Shown: in pieces, positions 51,317-59,557 of the stretch
Layout: each line of letters starts with the position of its first letter
Position numbering within the stretch: the stretch's first letter is position 1
DNA from: JBCBKU01 sp038521345
GTDB lineage: Bacteria; Pseudomonadota; Alphaproteobacteria; Rhodobacterales; Rhodobacteraceae
Reading direction: 5' to 3'
NCBI GenBank assembly: GCA_038521345.1
Contig: JBCBKU010000002.1
Coordinates: forward strand, 248,001 to 312,000
DNA: 64,000 bases
Program-made: the position numbers and the translations under genes
The notes under the pieces: generated by a model
Told to the model about the DNA's origin: nothing
The model's database searches: none
What the model saw: only the letters and a program-made list of their open reading frames with translations

Positions 51317-54300
51317 ATGAGTGGACGCCTTTCTCATGGCGGTCGGCTGATCGACCGCACGCGTCCCCTCGCGTTTCGGTTCAACGACCGGCCCATGCGC
51401 GGCTTTGGTGGGGATACGCTTGCTTCGGCCCTGCTCGCCAATGATCAGCTGCTCATGGGTCGTTCCTTTAAGTACCACCGGCCACGCGGTGTTGTCGGTG
51501 CGGGTCCGGAAGAACCGAACGCGCTAATGAACCTCGGCGAGGGACCGACGCTGGAGCCGAACCAGCGCGCCACGGTGACCGAGCTCTTTGATGGCCTGAC
51601 GGCCACCACCCAGAACCATTGGCCGTCGCTTGAGTTCGATCTCGGCGCGGTGAATTCGCTATTGTCGCAATTTCTGCCAGCGGGCTTCTACTACAAGATG
51701 TTTATGCATCCGCGGCCCTTCTGGAAGCACATATATGAGCCCTTCATCCGGCAATCGGCGGGCCTTGGGCGGCCGCCCGCCGCGCGGGACGCGGACGAGT
51801 ACGAACACTTCTATGCTCACACGGATGTTCTTGTTGTCGGCGGCGGAGTGGCCGGGTTGCAAGCGGCCCGCTCAGCCTCGGAAGCCGGGGCCGAAGTGCT
51901 TTTGATCGATCAGGGTGTCGAATGGGGCGGGCGAGCCCATCTGGATGCTGGCCCGATTGACGGGGCATCCGCGTCGGACTGGGTCTCGGGCGCGGTGCGC
52001 GATCTTGAAGGTCTGGCCAATGTCCGCCTTCGGCTGCGTACGACCGGCGCCGGCATTTACGATCATGGCTACGTGCTGGCGCTCGAACAGGTTTCGGACC
52101 ATGTGCCCGGCTCCGACGGGCCACGCCACCGGCTTTGGAAAATCCGCGCCAAGCAGATCATTCTGGCAACCGGTGCAATCGAGCGTCCCCTGGTCTTTCC
52201 GGGCAATGACATTCCCGGTGTGATGCTTGCCTCGGCAGTCCGTGACTACGTCGGTCATTGGGCCGTGAATCCCGGGGATCGGACGGTGGTGGTGACGAAC
52301 AATGACGACGCTTATCGTACCGCCATAGCACTGAAAGATGCGGGGCTTGACGTTCCGGCCATCATCGACGCGCGGTCGATGGTCACCGGCGCGCTTCCGG
52401 AACTTGCCCGGCAAAAAGGCATCGACGTGCATGCGGGGCGTGCCGTTGCCTCGGTGAAAGGCGTGGCACGGGTTGAGGGGGTCGCCATCGCCGCAATGGC
52501 GGGCGAGGGCCACACGACCGAGGTGGTGCCGTGCGATGCCGTCGCCATGTCGGGCGGCTGGTCGCCAGCCGTCCATCTCTGGTCCCATACCGGGGGAAAA
52601 CTGCTCTGGAACGATGCCCATGCGCTGTTCCAACCGGACCCGGACCGCGCGCCGTCAGGGGCCGATGGGCAGCCCTTCGTGGCCGTCGCCGGTGTCGCAG
52701 CAGGCCCCCATGGACCTGAGGGGGACCTTGGTACTGCAGCCGCTCTCGAAAGCGCGACTGACACGTCCCGAAGCGTTCTGGCGCGACTGGGCAAGCGGCC
52801 AAAGCGACGGCACGTGCCAAAGGCGGAGTCAGTACGTGAAGCGCCGATGAAGCCGGTCTGGATCATGCCGGAAGGTGCGGGAGACGCGTCGAGGGCAAAG
52901 GCCTTTCTCGATTTTCAGAACGACGTAAAGGTTTCAGACGTGGACCTCGCCGCGCGTGAGGGGTTCGAGAGTGTCGAACATGCCAAGCGCTACACAACCC
53001 TCGGTATGGCCACCGATCAGGGTAAACTGAGCAACGTCAACGGTCTCGCCATACTGGCGGATGCCCGTGGCGTGCCCGTTCCCGAGGTCGGGACCACCAC
53101 GTTCCGGCCGCCCTATACTCCGATCTCGATGGGCGCCATCGGGGGCGAGGCGCGCGGCGCTTTGTTCCAGCCCGTCCGCCGCACGCCGATCCATGACTGG
53201 CACGAGGCCAATGGCGCCGCCTGGGAACCTGTCGGGCATTGGCGGCGCCCCTACTGCTATCGTCGGCCAGGCGAGGCCATTGAAGACTCCGTCGCCCGAG
53301 AGATCACGGCCACGCGGACGAGTGTCGGTCTCTTGGATGCCTCGACCCTTGGCAAGATCCTTGTAAAGGGTCCCGATGCCGGGCGTTTCCTCGACATGAT
53401 GTATACAAACATGATGTCGAGCCTTGGTGAGGGGCGCTGCCGATACGGTCTCATGTGCTCTGAGAACGGGTTCCTGATCGATGACGGGGTGGTTGCGCGG
53501 ATCGGACCCGACACGTGGCTCTGCCATACAACCTCAGGGGGCGCTGACCGCATCCACGCCCATTTCGAGGACTGGCTTCAGTGTGAGTGGTGGGACTGGA
53601 AGGTCCACACCCTCAACGTGACAGAAGCCTATGCTCAGGTCGCGGTCGTTGGGCCCAAGGCTCGCGAGGTTCTGGACCGGTTGGGAGGCATGGATCTCTC
53701 TGCGGAGGCGCTTCCATTCATGCGCTGGGCTGATGGAACGCTTGACGGAATCCCGGCCCGGGTCTTCCGGATCTCGTTCTCGGGTGAGCTCAGCTACGAA
53801 ATTGCGGTCGCCGCGGGACAGGGTCGCGCATTGTGGGACGCGCTGCTGGAAGCCGGTGCGGGTGCGGGTATCACGCCCTATGGCACCGAAGCACTGCATG
53901 TCATGCGGGCCGAGAAGGGTTTCATCATGATCGGCGACGAAACCGACGGCACGGTGATTCCACAGGACCTTGGGCTTGACTGGGCGATATCGAAGAAAAA
54001 GGACGATTTCCTAGGTAAACGTGCCCAGCAGCGGCCCCATATGACGGATCCCGACCGATGGCGGCTGGTGGGGCTCGAAACCTTGGACGGGTCCGTGCTG
54101 CCGGAAGGCGCCTACGCGGTGGACGAAGGGCAAAACGCCAATGGACAACGCAACATGCAGGGCCGGGTGACGTCGACTTATCATTCCCCCACACTCGGAC
54201 GGGGTATTGCGATGGGCCTTGTCCGCCACGGCCCGGCCCGGATGGGCGAGGTCCTGAGTTTTGCCCGAACCGATGGCAGCCTCGTTAAGGCGCGTATCGT

Positions 54301-54346
54301 CACCCCGGTCTTCTACGATCCCGAGGGGGAAAAGCAGAATGTCTGA
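51317..54346 (+). CDS. soxA: Sarcosine oxidase subunit alpha
   Basis: A 1009-residue subunit. Order: an N-terminal 2Fe-2S-like ferredoxin fold (FRFNDRPMRGFGGDTLASALLAN, SFKYHRPRG), an NAD-binding Rossmann region (VLVVGGGVAGLQAARSASEAGA at about 170, and VVVTNNDDAYRTAIALKDAG), and a C-terminal aminomethyltransferase/GcvT-like domain (about 610-1005; GRFLDMMYTNMMSSL, FSGELSYEIAV) that accepts the methyl group on tetrahydrofolate. It binds NAD+, whose role is structural in known enzymes. Start ATG 51317 after AAGGTGAG. Overlaps soxG by 8 bp. Confidence 0.96.
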   Translation: MSGRLSHGGRLIDRTRPLAFRFNDRPMRGFGGDTLASALLANDQLLMGRSFKYHRPRGVVGAGPEEPNALMNLGEGPTLEPNQRATVTELFDGLTATTQNHWPSLEFDLGAVNSLLSQFLPAGFYYKMFMHPRPFWKHIYEPFIRQSAGLGRPPAARDADEYEHFYAHTDVLVVGGGVAGLQAARSASEAGAEVLLIDQGVEWGGRAHLDAGPIDGASASDWVSGAVRDLEGLANVRLRLRTTGAGIYDHGYVLALEQVSDHVPGSDGPRHRLWKIRAKQIILATGAIERPLVFPGNDIPGVMLASAVRDYVGHWAVNPGDRTVVVTNNDDAYRTAIALKDAGLDVPAIIDARSMVTGALPELARQKGIDVHAGRAVASVKGVARVEGVAIAAMAGEGHTTEVVPCDAVAMSGGWSPAVHLWSHTGGKLLWNDAHALFQPDPDRAPSGADGQPFVAVAGVAAGPHGPEGDLGTAAALESATDTSRSVLARLGKRPKRRHVPKAESVREAPMKPVWIMPEGAGDASRAKAFLDFQNDVKVSDVDLAAREGFESVEHAKRYTTLGMATDQGKLSNVNGLAILADARGVPVPEVGTTTFRPPYTPISMGAIGGEARGALFQPVRRTPIHDWHEANGAAWEPVGHWRRPYCYRRPGEAIEDSVAREITATRTSVGLLDASTLGKILVKGPDAGRFLDMMYTNMMSSLGEGRCRYGLMCSENGFLIDDGVVARIGPDTWLCHTTSGGADRIHAHFEDWLQCEWWDWKVHTLNVTEAYAQVAVVGPKAREVLDRLGGMDLSAEALPFMRWADGTLDGIPARVFRISFSGELSYEIAVAAGQGRALWDALLEAGAGAGITPYGTEALHVMRAEKGFIMIGDETDGTVIPQDLGLDWAISKKKDDFLGKRAQQRPHMTDPDRWRLVGLETLDGSVLPEGAYAVDEGQNANGQRNMQGRVTSTYHSPTLGRGIAMGLVRHGPARMGEVLSFARTDGSLVKARIVTPVFYDPEGEKQNV

Positions 54347-54905
54347 CCCCAGAAGCGCCCTCGACGGACATCGCTATGACGGGGCGGTCGCCATCGCCGA
54401 TGCCGGACCGCGCGGGATGATCTCGGTCAAGGGGGACCTGGGCGCGTCGGGCCTCAAGAACGCGGCCACCGGCATCTCGGGGGTCGACTTTCCGGACATA
54501 CGGGAAGCGAATTGCGTTGGCGAGAAGGGCCTGCTTTGGATGGCGCCCGACGAGATCATGGTGCTGACACCCCGCGCCGAGGCCGCAAAGGCGGTCGACG
54601 TTCTGACCCGGGCCATCGGGTCGACACATGGATTGGTCGCAGATGTATCTGATGCCCGCGCCCTGCTTTACGTCGAAGGTGCAGGGGGGCGTGACATTCT
54701 GGGCAAGCTGACACCGGCGGACCTGCGCCCGGGTGTCTTCGGAACGGGAGAGTTGCGGCGCACGCGGCTGGCTCAGATCCCGGCAGCGTTCTGGCTGCGC
54801 GATGCCGAAACGTTTGAGGTCATGGTTTTCAGATCGGTGGCCCGTTATGCGTTCGATCTTCTGGCGAATGCCGCGCGGCCCGGAACGATGATCGGGCATC
54901 ATTAG
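54339..54905 (+). CDS. soxG: Sarcosine oxidase subunit gamma
   Basis: A 188-residue subunit with a GcvT/YgfZ-like fold: GLLWMAPDEIMVLTPRAEAAKAV, DVSDARALLYVEGAGGRDIL, LRPGVFGTGELRRTRLAQIPAAFW, and the final VFRSVARYAFDLL. It completes the heterotetramer. Last gene of the soxDAG run; no folate genes (glyA, purU, folD) follow, unlike some Rhodobacterales loci. Confidence 0.93.
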   Translation: MSDPRSALDGHRYDGAVAIADAGPRGMISVKGDLGASGLKNAATGISGVDFPDIREANCVGEKGLLWMAPDEIMVLTPRAEAAKAVDVLTRAIGSTHGLVADVSDARALLYVEGAGGRDILGKLTPADLRPGVFGTGELRRTRLAQIPAAFWLRDAETFEVMVFRSVARYAFDLLANAARPGTMIGHH

Positions 54906-55023
54906 ACCGCGAACCCCTGTTTTTCCGAGAAGACCGCGGTGCCTTTGTCCCGGGCCTTGACCTTGACCCCCTTGCGCCTCAGGTATGCGGCAGACGACCG
55001 CAGCCAAACCCGAGGGGCACGCT

Positions 55024-55623
55024 ATGGCTTTTGACCTTCCTGATCTTCCCTACGCACACGACGCTCTTGCGGCCCATGGTATGAGCCAAGAGACGCTTGA
55101 GTATCACCACGACCTTCACCACAAGGCCTATGTCGACAACGGCAACAAGCTGATTGCTGGCACCGAGTGGGACGGCAAGAGCCTCGAAGACATCATCACT
55201 GGCACCTACGACGCCAATGCGGTGGCCCAGAACGGTATCTTCAACAACATCAGCCAGCTTTGGAACCACAACCAGTTCTGGGAGATGATGGGGCCGGGCC
55301 AGACCGGTATGCCTGGCGAACTCGAAAGCGCGATCACCGAGGCGTTCGGATCGGTCGATGAGTTCAAGTCGCAATTCTCTGCCGCCGGCGCCGGACAATT
55401 CGGATCGGGCTGGGCGTGGCTGGTCAAGGACACGGACGGGTCGTTGAAAGTAACTAAGACCGAGAACGGCGTGAACCCGCTCTGCTTTGGCCAGACTGCG
55501 CTGCTGGGCTGCGATGTGTGGGAGCATTCTTACTACATCGATTTCCGCAACAAGCGCCCTGCCTACCTGACGAACTTCCTCGACAACCTCGTCAACTGGG
55601 AAAACGTTGCCTCGCGCATGTAA
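55024..55623 (+). CDS. sodB: Superoxide dismutase, Fe-type
   Basis: A 199-residue Fe/Mn superoxide dismutase. Metal ligands are His28 (TLEYHHDLHH), His82 (QLWNHNQFW), Asp164 and His168 (DVWEHSYYIDF). The glutamine in FNNISQLWNH corresponds to the FeSOD second-sphere Gln, so iron (or cambialistic) use is predicted. It has no signal peptide and is cytosolic, where it handles superoxide; the nearby H2O2-producing sarcosine oxidase may be a coincidence. Monocistronic, ended by a strong terminator. Confidence 0.95.
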   Translation: MAFDLPDLPYAHDALAAHGMSQETLEYHHDLHHKAYVDNGNKLIAGTEWDGKSLEDIITGTYDANAVAQNGIFNNISQLWNHNQFWEMMGPGQTGMPGELESAITEAFGSVDEFKSQFSAAGAGQFGSGWAWLVKDTDGSLKVTKTENGVNPLCFGQTALLGCDVWEHSYYIDFRNKRPAYLTNFLDNLVNWENVASRM

Positions 55624-55644
55624 GCTTCGGCTGCATCTTCAGAC

Positions 55645-55673
55645 AAAAGGCGCGCCCAATGAGCGCGCCTTTT
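55645..55673 (+). terminator. Rho-independent terminator after sodB
   Basis: An 11-bp perfect stem AAAAGGCGCGC (55645-55655) / GCGCGCCTTTT (55663-55673) with a 7-nt loop and a T-run, 21 bp after the sodB stop. The A-tract on the other arm makes it usable from both directions, also serving the convergent SHMT-like gene, though that gene ends further away. Confidence 0.92.
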
Positions 55674-55757
55674 TCATGAGCGGGAACCAGAACGCACAGG
55701 TCCGCTATGCGGACACAATTAGCCGTGGTCGAATACGACCCAGCCGCCGCTTTGCGG

Positions 55758-57065
55758 CTAGTGGATAAAACAGAGTGTGTCGAAGGACCGCCGCCAGTTG
55801 GACACTTCGGCTGCGATCCCGGACTCCGTCAGGCCGCGACTGATCAGTTTCGCCAGTTGTTCCGCGTCCTTTGAGGTCACGCCCCAGCGAACCAACTCAG
55901 GCGTACCAATTCTCAAACCATTCATGTCGCCTTCAACGGCCGCAATGGGTAGGCCGATGCCGCAGGCCAGAAAGCCGGCTTTTCGCAGGGTCTTGGATGC
56001 CGCTTGACCGCCTCCGAAGGCAGAGGCTTCAACGGCGAATTGATGGGAGTTTGTGAAGCCGTCCGCCCCCGCGAACACTGGCACACCGTTGTCGTTCAGG
56101 GCCAGGGCCAAAGCCTGGGCGAGAGCGATCATCTCTTTTGCATAAGACACGCCAAAGTCTTTCCAATCCAGCATTGTCACGGCCAGAGCCGCTGTCTTGG
56201 CGGCATCGAAATTGGCGGTCATACCGGGAAACGCGATGGCGTCGAGCGCTTTTGCGATCTCGGCGTCATTGGTTACGATCAGACCTCCAGCGGGTCCACC
56301 AAGGCTCTTATAGGTACTCATCGTCATGAAATGGGCGCCCTCCGCGAGGGGATTGGACCAAGCCTGGCCCGCGATGATCCCGCATTGATGCGCGGCATCA
56401 AACATGACCTTGGCACCAACCTCGTCTGCAATCGCACGGACCTCGGCCACGGGGTGTTCGAACAGGTTCAAACTGCCGCCGACGGTGATGAGCTTCGGGC
56501 GTTCGGCCAGTGCTAGGACGCGAAGCTGATCCAAATCGACAGTGTAGCCATCGGCATTGACCGGCGCCTCGACCGTGCGCAAGCCGAACAGCCCCGCGCA
56601 CCCCGCAAGGTGGTGCGTGACATGGCCGCCAATTGATGCAGGCGGGGCGATAATGGTGTCTCCTGCCTTGCAGGTCGCCATGAACCCGTAAAGGTTGGCC
56701 AACGCCCCCGAGGGCACACGGACTTCTGCAAACCGTGCATCAAACACCTCGGCACATAGTTGCGCTGCAATGACCTCGATCTCTTCGATCGCCTCCAGGC
56801 CCATTTCGTACTTGTCTCCCGGATACCCCAGAGATGGCCGCGAGCCGATGCCGGAAGACAAAAGCATTTCGGCCTTGGGGTTCATCACGTTCGTGGCCGG
56901 GTTGAGGTTGAAACACTCTTCCTCGTGGATCACCCGGTTGCGGTCAGCAAGAGCCTCTATACGGGCCATCAAGTCGGCGGATGACGCGCCGGATGCCCCG
57001 TTCGCTATGTCCTGCACCCGGGCTTCGCAGTCTGCGGGGACCCAATTTCGTTCTGCAAGCGTCAT
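55758..57065 (-). CDS. Serine hydroxymethyltransferase-like PLP enzyme (divergent)
   Basis: A 435-residue fold-type I PLP enzyme of the SHMT superfamily. Seen are LGYPGDKYEMGLEAIEEIEVIA, the PLP-phosphate region, DAAHQCGIIAGQ (Asp that binds the pyridine N) and Schiff-base Lys253 in MSTYKSLGGPAGG. Canonical GlyA has TTHKTLRGPRGG here, so this is a distinct branch, possibly acting on alpha-methylserine, another beta-hydroxy amino acid, or as an aldolase. Start ATG 57065 has GGAGG upstream; the longer frame to 57173 adds no conserved residues. A decayed LysR-type gene lies divergently beside it. Confidence 0.82.
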   Translation of the reverse strand: MTLAERNWVPADCEARVQDIANGASGASSADLMARIEALADRNRVIHEEECFNLNPATNVMNPKAEMLLSSGIGSRPSLGYPGDKYEMGLEAIEEIEVIAAQLCAEVFDARFAEVRVPSGALANLYGFMATCKAGDTIIAPPASIGGHVTHHLAGCAGLFGLRTVEAPVNADGYTVDLDQLRVLALAERPKLITVGGSLNLFEHPVAEVRAIADEVGAKVMFDAAHQCGIIAGQAWSNPLAEGAHFMTMSTYKSLGGPAGGLIVTNDAEIAKALDAIAFPGMTANFDAAKTAALAVTMLDWKDFGVSYAKEMIALAQALALALNDNGVPVFAGADGFTNSHQFAVEASAFGGGQAASKTLRKAGFLACGIGLPIAAVEGDMNGLRIGTPELVRWGVTSKDAEQLAKLISRGLTESGIAAEVSNWRRSFDTLCFIH

Positions 57066-57081
57066 CGACAAGCCTCCGTTT

Positions 57082-57104
57082 CGCACAGTCTGCCCTTCTG
57101 TGCG
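57082..57104. promoter_or_regulatory. Inverted repeat upstream of the SHMT-like gene
   Basis: CGCACAG (57082-57088) and CTGTGCG (57098-57104) form a perfect 7-bp inverted repeat with a 9-bp spacer, 17 bp before the SHMT-like start, followed by the smaller palindrome CGGTAACCG (57103-57111). The spacing and position fit a LysR-type or GntR-type operator. Confidence 0.4.
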
Positions 57105-57158
57105 GTAACCGTGCAAAGCAGAATTGTGACTGCTCAGCGTCGAAAGACCAAGGCTGGG

Positions 57159-57420
57159 TTTTGAGCGTTGCACTCAAGCGCCTCAAAGGACCATCTCTGA
57201 ACGGCTTGGGCGTCGTGCGGACAGCCGGAGAGGCTGGTCTTCTGCCAGAACTCACGACGGCTTTTTATGAATTGGCGGACGCGATCCAAGAGCTCCGCAT
57301 TCTAAGGCCGGGTGCCAATCTTCTTATTGTCGCACTGCCGGGGCTTGCACAGATCCTTGTCCCGCGAGGGTCGCTTTATCGAGGAGGCGATCCCTCGCCC
57401 GCACTCAGAACGACGTGGGC
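57159..57420 (+). pseudogene. Remnant of a LysR/GcvA-type regulator gene
   Basis: The forward frame reads LSVALKRLKGPS, then VRTAGEAGLLPELTTAFYELADAIQEL and LLIVALPGLAQ-ILVPR. These recall the wing, the linker helix (LTEAGRALLPELTxAFDxLADA) and the first effector-domain strand (LTVSVLPSFAxxWLVPRLGRF) of GcvA-like LysR proteins. After LVPR the next expected words (GRFIEEAIPRPH) continue in another frame, which indicates a frameshift. The N-terminal helix-turn-helix is missing and the rest of the effector domain is cut off by the VOC gene. It lies divergent to the SHMT-like gene, the normal place for its regulator. Without a search this remains a reading by eye. Confidence 0.5.
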
Positions 57421-57421
57421 C

Positions 57422-57874
57422 TTAGGCGGCATAGTCCTCGGTACGACTTTCTTCCATTGTCAGTAACTTACCTTCTTTCCAAAGCGCTATCTCGCATTCC
57501 ATCCCATCCGTGTCTTGAAACGACATGACTTGAACCATTCCGAAATCTCTGATGCGTCCGTCGCTCGCACCGCACTCCACCAGTCTCTTTCGCAGTGTTT
57601 CAAACGACGCGGGAGATGGCACGTTGATGGCAAAGTGGTCGACGTGCCCACGCGCAAACATCTTGGGCAGTCCTTTCTCATGTTCGCTGGGCCAGGTCAC
57701 TTCGAACGGGTGAAGGCAGAATCCGGACCCCAGATCGATCAAGGCGTGCCGCAACGCCCCTTCGTCCAGATCCATGCGGACTTTGGCATCGAAGTTGCGC
57801 TCATAAAAATCAATGAAGCGGTCAAGGTCCTCGGTGACGATCGTGACGTGATTGCATCCGTTTGTCAGTGCCAT
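57422..57874 (-). CDS. VOC (glyoxalase/dioxygenase-fold) family protein
   Basis: A 150-residue vicinal oxygen chelate protein with two beta-alpha-beta-beta-beta modules: NHVTIVTEDLDRFIDFYERNFDAKV (first metal-ligand His9) and GHVDHFAINVPSPASFETLRKRLVECGA, ending QDTDGMECEIALW (Glu ligand). The set H/H/E suggests metal binding; possible roles are glyoxalase-type isomerisation or resistance to a small electrophile. Shine-Dalgarno GGAGATTC precedes ATG 57874. Divergent from a MarR gene, with two MarR-like operators in its promoter. Confidence 0.88.
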   Translation of the reverse strand: MALTNGCNHVTIVTEDLDRFIDFYERNFDAKVRMDLDEGALRHALIDLGSGFCLHPFEVTWPSEHEKGLPKMFARGHVDHFAINVPSPASFETLRKRLVECGASDGRIRDFGMVQVMSFQDTDGMECEIALWKEGKLLTMEESRTEDYAA

Positions 57875-57889
57875 TGCGAATCTCCTTTA

Positions 57890-57927
57890 GTCAGGTTGCC
57901 TGACGAAAAGTAATCAGGTTACCTGAC
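57890..57927. promoter_or_regulatory. Tandem MarR-type operators between the VOC and marR genes
   Basis: TCAGGTTGCCTGA (57891-57903) and TCAGGTTACCTGA (57914-57926) share 12 of 13 positions; their centres are 23 bp apart, about two DNA turns, on the same helix face. The second is a perfect palindrome about its central T. They overlap the VOC promoter: on the minus strand, TTGACA (57932-57937), 17-bp spacer, ATTACT (57909-57914). Confidence 0.75.
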
Positions 57928-57948
57928 GATATGTCAAGTGGGCCGTCA

Positions 57949-58473
57949 ATGACCGATAACTCTGCCTTGGAAACCGAATTGGCCAGGTTGCAGGCCGAAG
58001 GGATCGCTGTGCTGCGCGAAGGCAGACCAAGGGTACCGCCCCTTCAGTTTCTGCTGTTTCATTTGGCCGAGTGGATCGATCAGCGTCATATCGCGGCGAT
58101 CCAGAAGACCTTTCCGGACGGTCGCCGAACGTTCAACCCGGTGTTCATTCACTTGCCAGCTGACGGATGCCGTCTGACAGACCTCGCACGAATGGCCAAT
58201 ATGTCGAAGCAGGCCATGGCCGAGATCGTCGAGGAAATGATTGCGTTGGGCTATCTGGCCCGCTTCCCGGATCCTAGCGACCGTCGGGCAAAGATAATTG
58301 TTCGAGCTCCCAAGGGTCTGGAGGCTCATATGGCCGCGATGGAAGCTTTTGCCGAGGTCGATGACACACTCGCTGGATACTTGGGCAAGGAGCGTCTGAT
58401 CCAGCTCCGACAAGAACTTGGGAACGCTCTCGCGGCGATCGGTGCTGAAGACGGCGAGACGCATAATTCGTAG
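57949..58473 (+). CDS. MarR family transcriptional regulator
   Basis: A 174-residue winged-helix regulator. The recognition region is GCRLTDLARMANMSKQAMAEIVEEMIALGYLARFPDPSDRRAKIIVRAPKG-like, with the wing DPSDRRAK. MarR proteins bind palindromes as dimers and are released by phenolics, oxidants or other small ligands. The start is taken at ATG 57949 because the alternative ATG 57931 lies 4 bp after the operator with no room for a ribosome binding site. Probably represses itself and the divergent VOC gene. Confidence 0.88.
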   Translation: MTDNSALETELARLQAEGIAVLREGRPRVPPLQFLLFHLAEWIDQRHIAAIQKTFPDGRRTFNPVFIHLPADGCRLTDLARMANMSKQAMAEIVEEMIALGYLARFPDPSDRRAKIIVRAPKGLEAHMAAMEAFAEVDDTLAGYLGKERLIQLRQELGNALAAIGAEDGETHNS

Positions 58474-58662
58474 TACGCGTCGGGCGCTCTCCGATAGTCG
58501 ATGCTGCCAACTGGATGGGCCGGCTGGACGTCTGGTCTGGCGCGGCATTCAGAGCTTTTGTTGCCGACCAACCCGGCCAAATTTGTGCCCTTGAAAGTTT
58601 GGCACGCACTGCCATTCTGACGTTCTCTGCTTTTTGTGGCAGTTTCCGGTGACGGAGGCCCG

Positions 58663-59226
58663 ATGGGCGACGCCTATGAACCCTCTGAGTTGCCCGCGCC
58701 TCCGTGGCGATCGCCGCGATTGATCCTTCGTCCATTCGATCACATGGATGCGCTGGCCGCCCATGCAGCCTTCGACTCCGATGAGGCAGTTTGGAAGTTC
58801 AACCCCGGATATGCTCCTACACTCGAACATCGCAAAGCGACCATCACACGGTTCTCGATGCTGCATCGACAGTTTGGGTTTGGCCCCTGCGCTGCGTTTC
58901 TGCCCGATGAGGGCGGTGCGGAGGGCGTCTTGGTCGGTCAAGGTGGGCTCAATCCCTACATCTATGACCAGCGAGACGGCTCGCGAACCGTTGAGTGGGA
59001 GGTCATGTATAAACTGGCGCGACCTTATCGGGGAAAGGGTTATGCGACCGAGATCGCGCAGTTCTGGGTTGAGTTCGCCTTCGAGGTTGTGCGCCTGCGG
59101 CGTCTGCACATCTGCCCCGTGAAGGCGAATTCGGCGTCTATCGCCGTGCTCCAGCGGCTGGGAGCAAGGTTTGAGGACGATTGGCTCGACCCGGATGTCG
59201 TCATCGCAACGATCGAAGCTTCTTGA
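58663..59226 (+). CDS. GNAT family N-acetyltransferase
   Basis: A 187-residue acetyltransferase of the RimJ/RimL-like subgroup. SPRLILRPFDHMDALAAHAAF opens the fold, VEWEVMYKLARPYRGKGYATEIAQ contains the acetyl-CoA loop RGKGYA, and RLRRLHICPVKANSASIAVLQRLGARF is the C-terminal motif. Substrates may be amino acids, protein N-termini or antibiotics; not predictable. Start ATG 58663 after GGAGG. Confidence 0.9.
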   Translation: MGDAYEPSELPAPPWRSPRLILRPFDHMDALAAHAAFDSDEAVWKFNPGYAPTLEHRKATITRFSMLHRQFGFGPCAAFLPDEGGAEGVLVGQGGLNPYIYDQRDGSRTVEWEVMYKLARPYRGKGYATEIAQFWVEFAFEVVRLRRLHICPVKANSASIAVLQRLGARFEDDWLDPDVVIATIEAS

Positions 59227-59557
59227 ATATCTCTTCACGATTGGACGGATCGACAACGGGCGGGCACCGAGCGAGGGCACATCCGGGGAAGGTCGAATAG
59301 CGGTCGCTTTGGGTTCAGAGCGAGTTTCTGATGCCTCCACCCGAGAAGCCGGGCATGTTTTGTTCCCGCAAGGTCAGCCCGCGAACAAAACCGCACGTGC
59401 TCCAAAGCCCGTCTTGCTGAGTTCAGATCCCAAAGGTGGCCCTGAAGCCTGAGCAAACCTAAGCAAGGCTCCAAGCCAATTGCATTGCACCGAGCCCACG
59501 GTGCGCGAACGAGATCAATGGGTTCTTGCGTGGGTTTCCTGCTGTTGGTGGTGTGCC
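59227..59557. other. Gene-free interval holding a spaced inverted repeat
   Basis: About 330 bp between the acetyltransferase gene and the end of the tetR gene. No frame on either strand shows family resemblance. GTTTTGTTC (59357-59365) and GAACAAAAC (59383-59391) make a perfect 9-bp inverted repeat with a 17-bp spacer. No terminator with a T-run was seen. Confidence 0.5.

Noticed and set aside
54906..55020. Reverse-strand codons reading YLRRKGVKVKARDKGTAVF before a stop
   Set aside because: Looks like the tail of a basic protein, but there is no start codon before an upstream stop and only about 37 codons are open; could be a relic, not callable.
54300..55623. sodB as part of the sarcosine oxidase operon to detoxify its H2O2
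   Set aside because: SOD makes H2O2 and does not remove it, and sodB has its own leader and terminator; adjacency is probably incidental.
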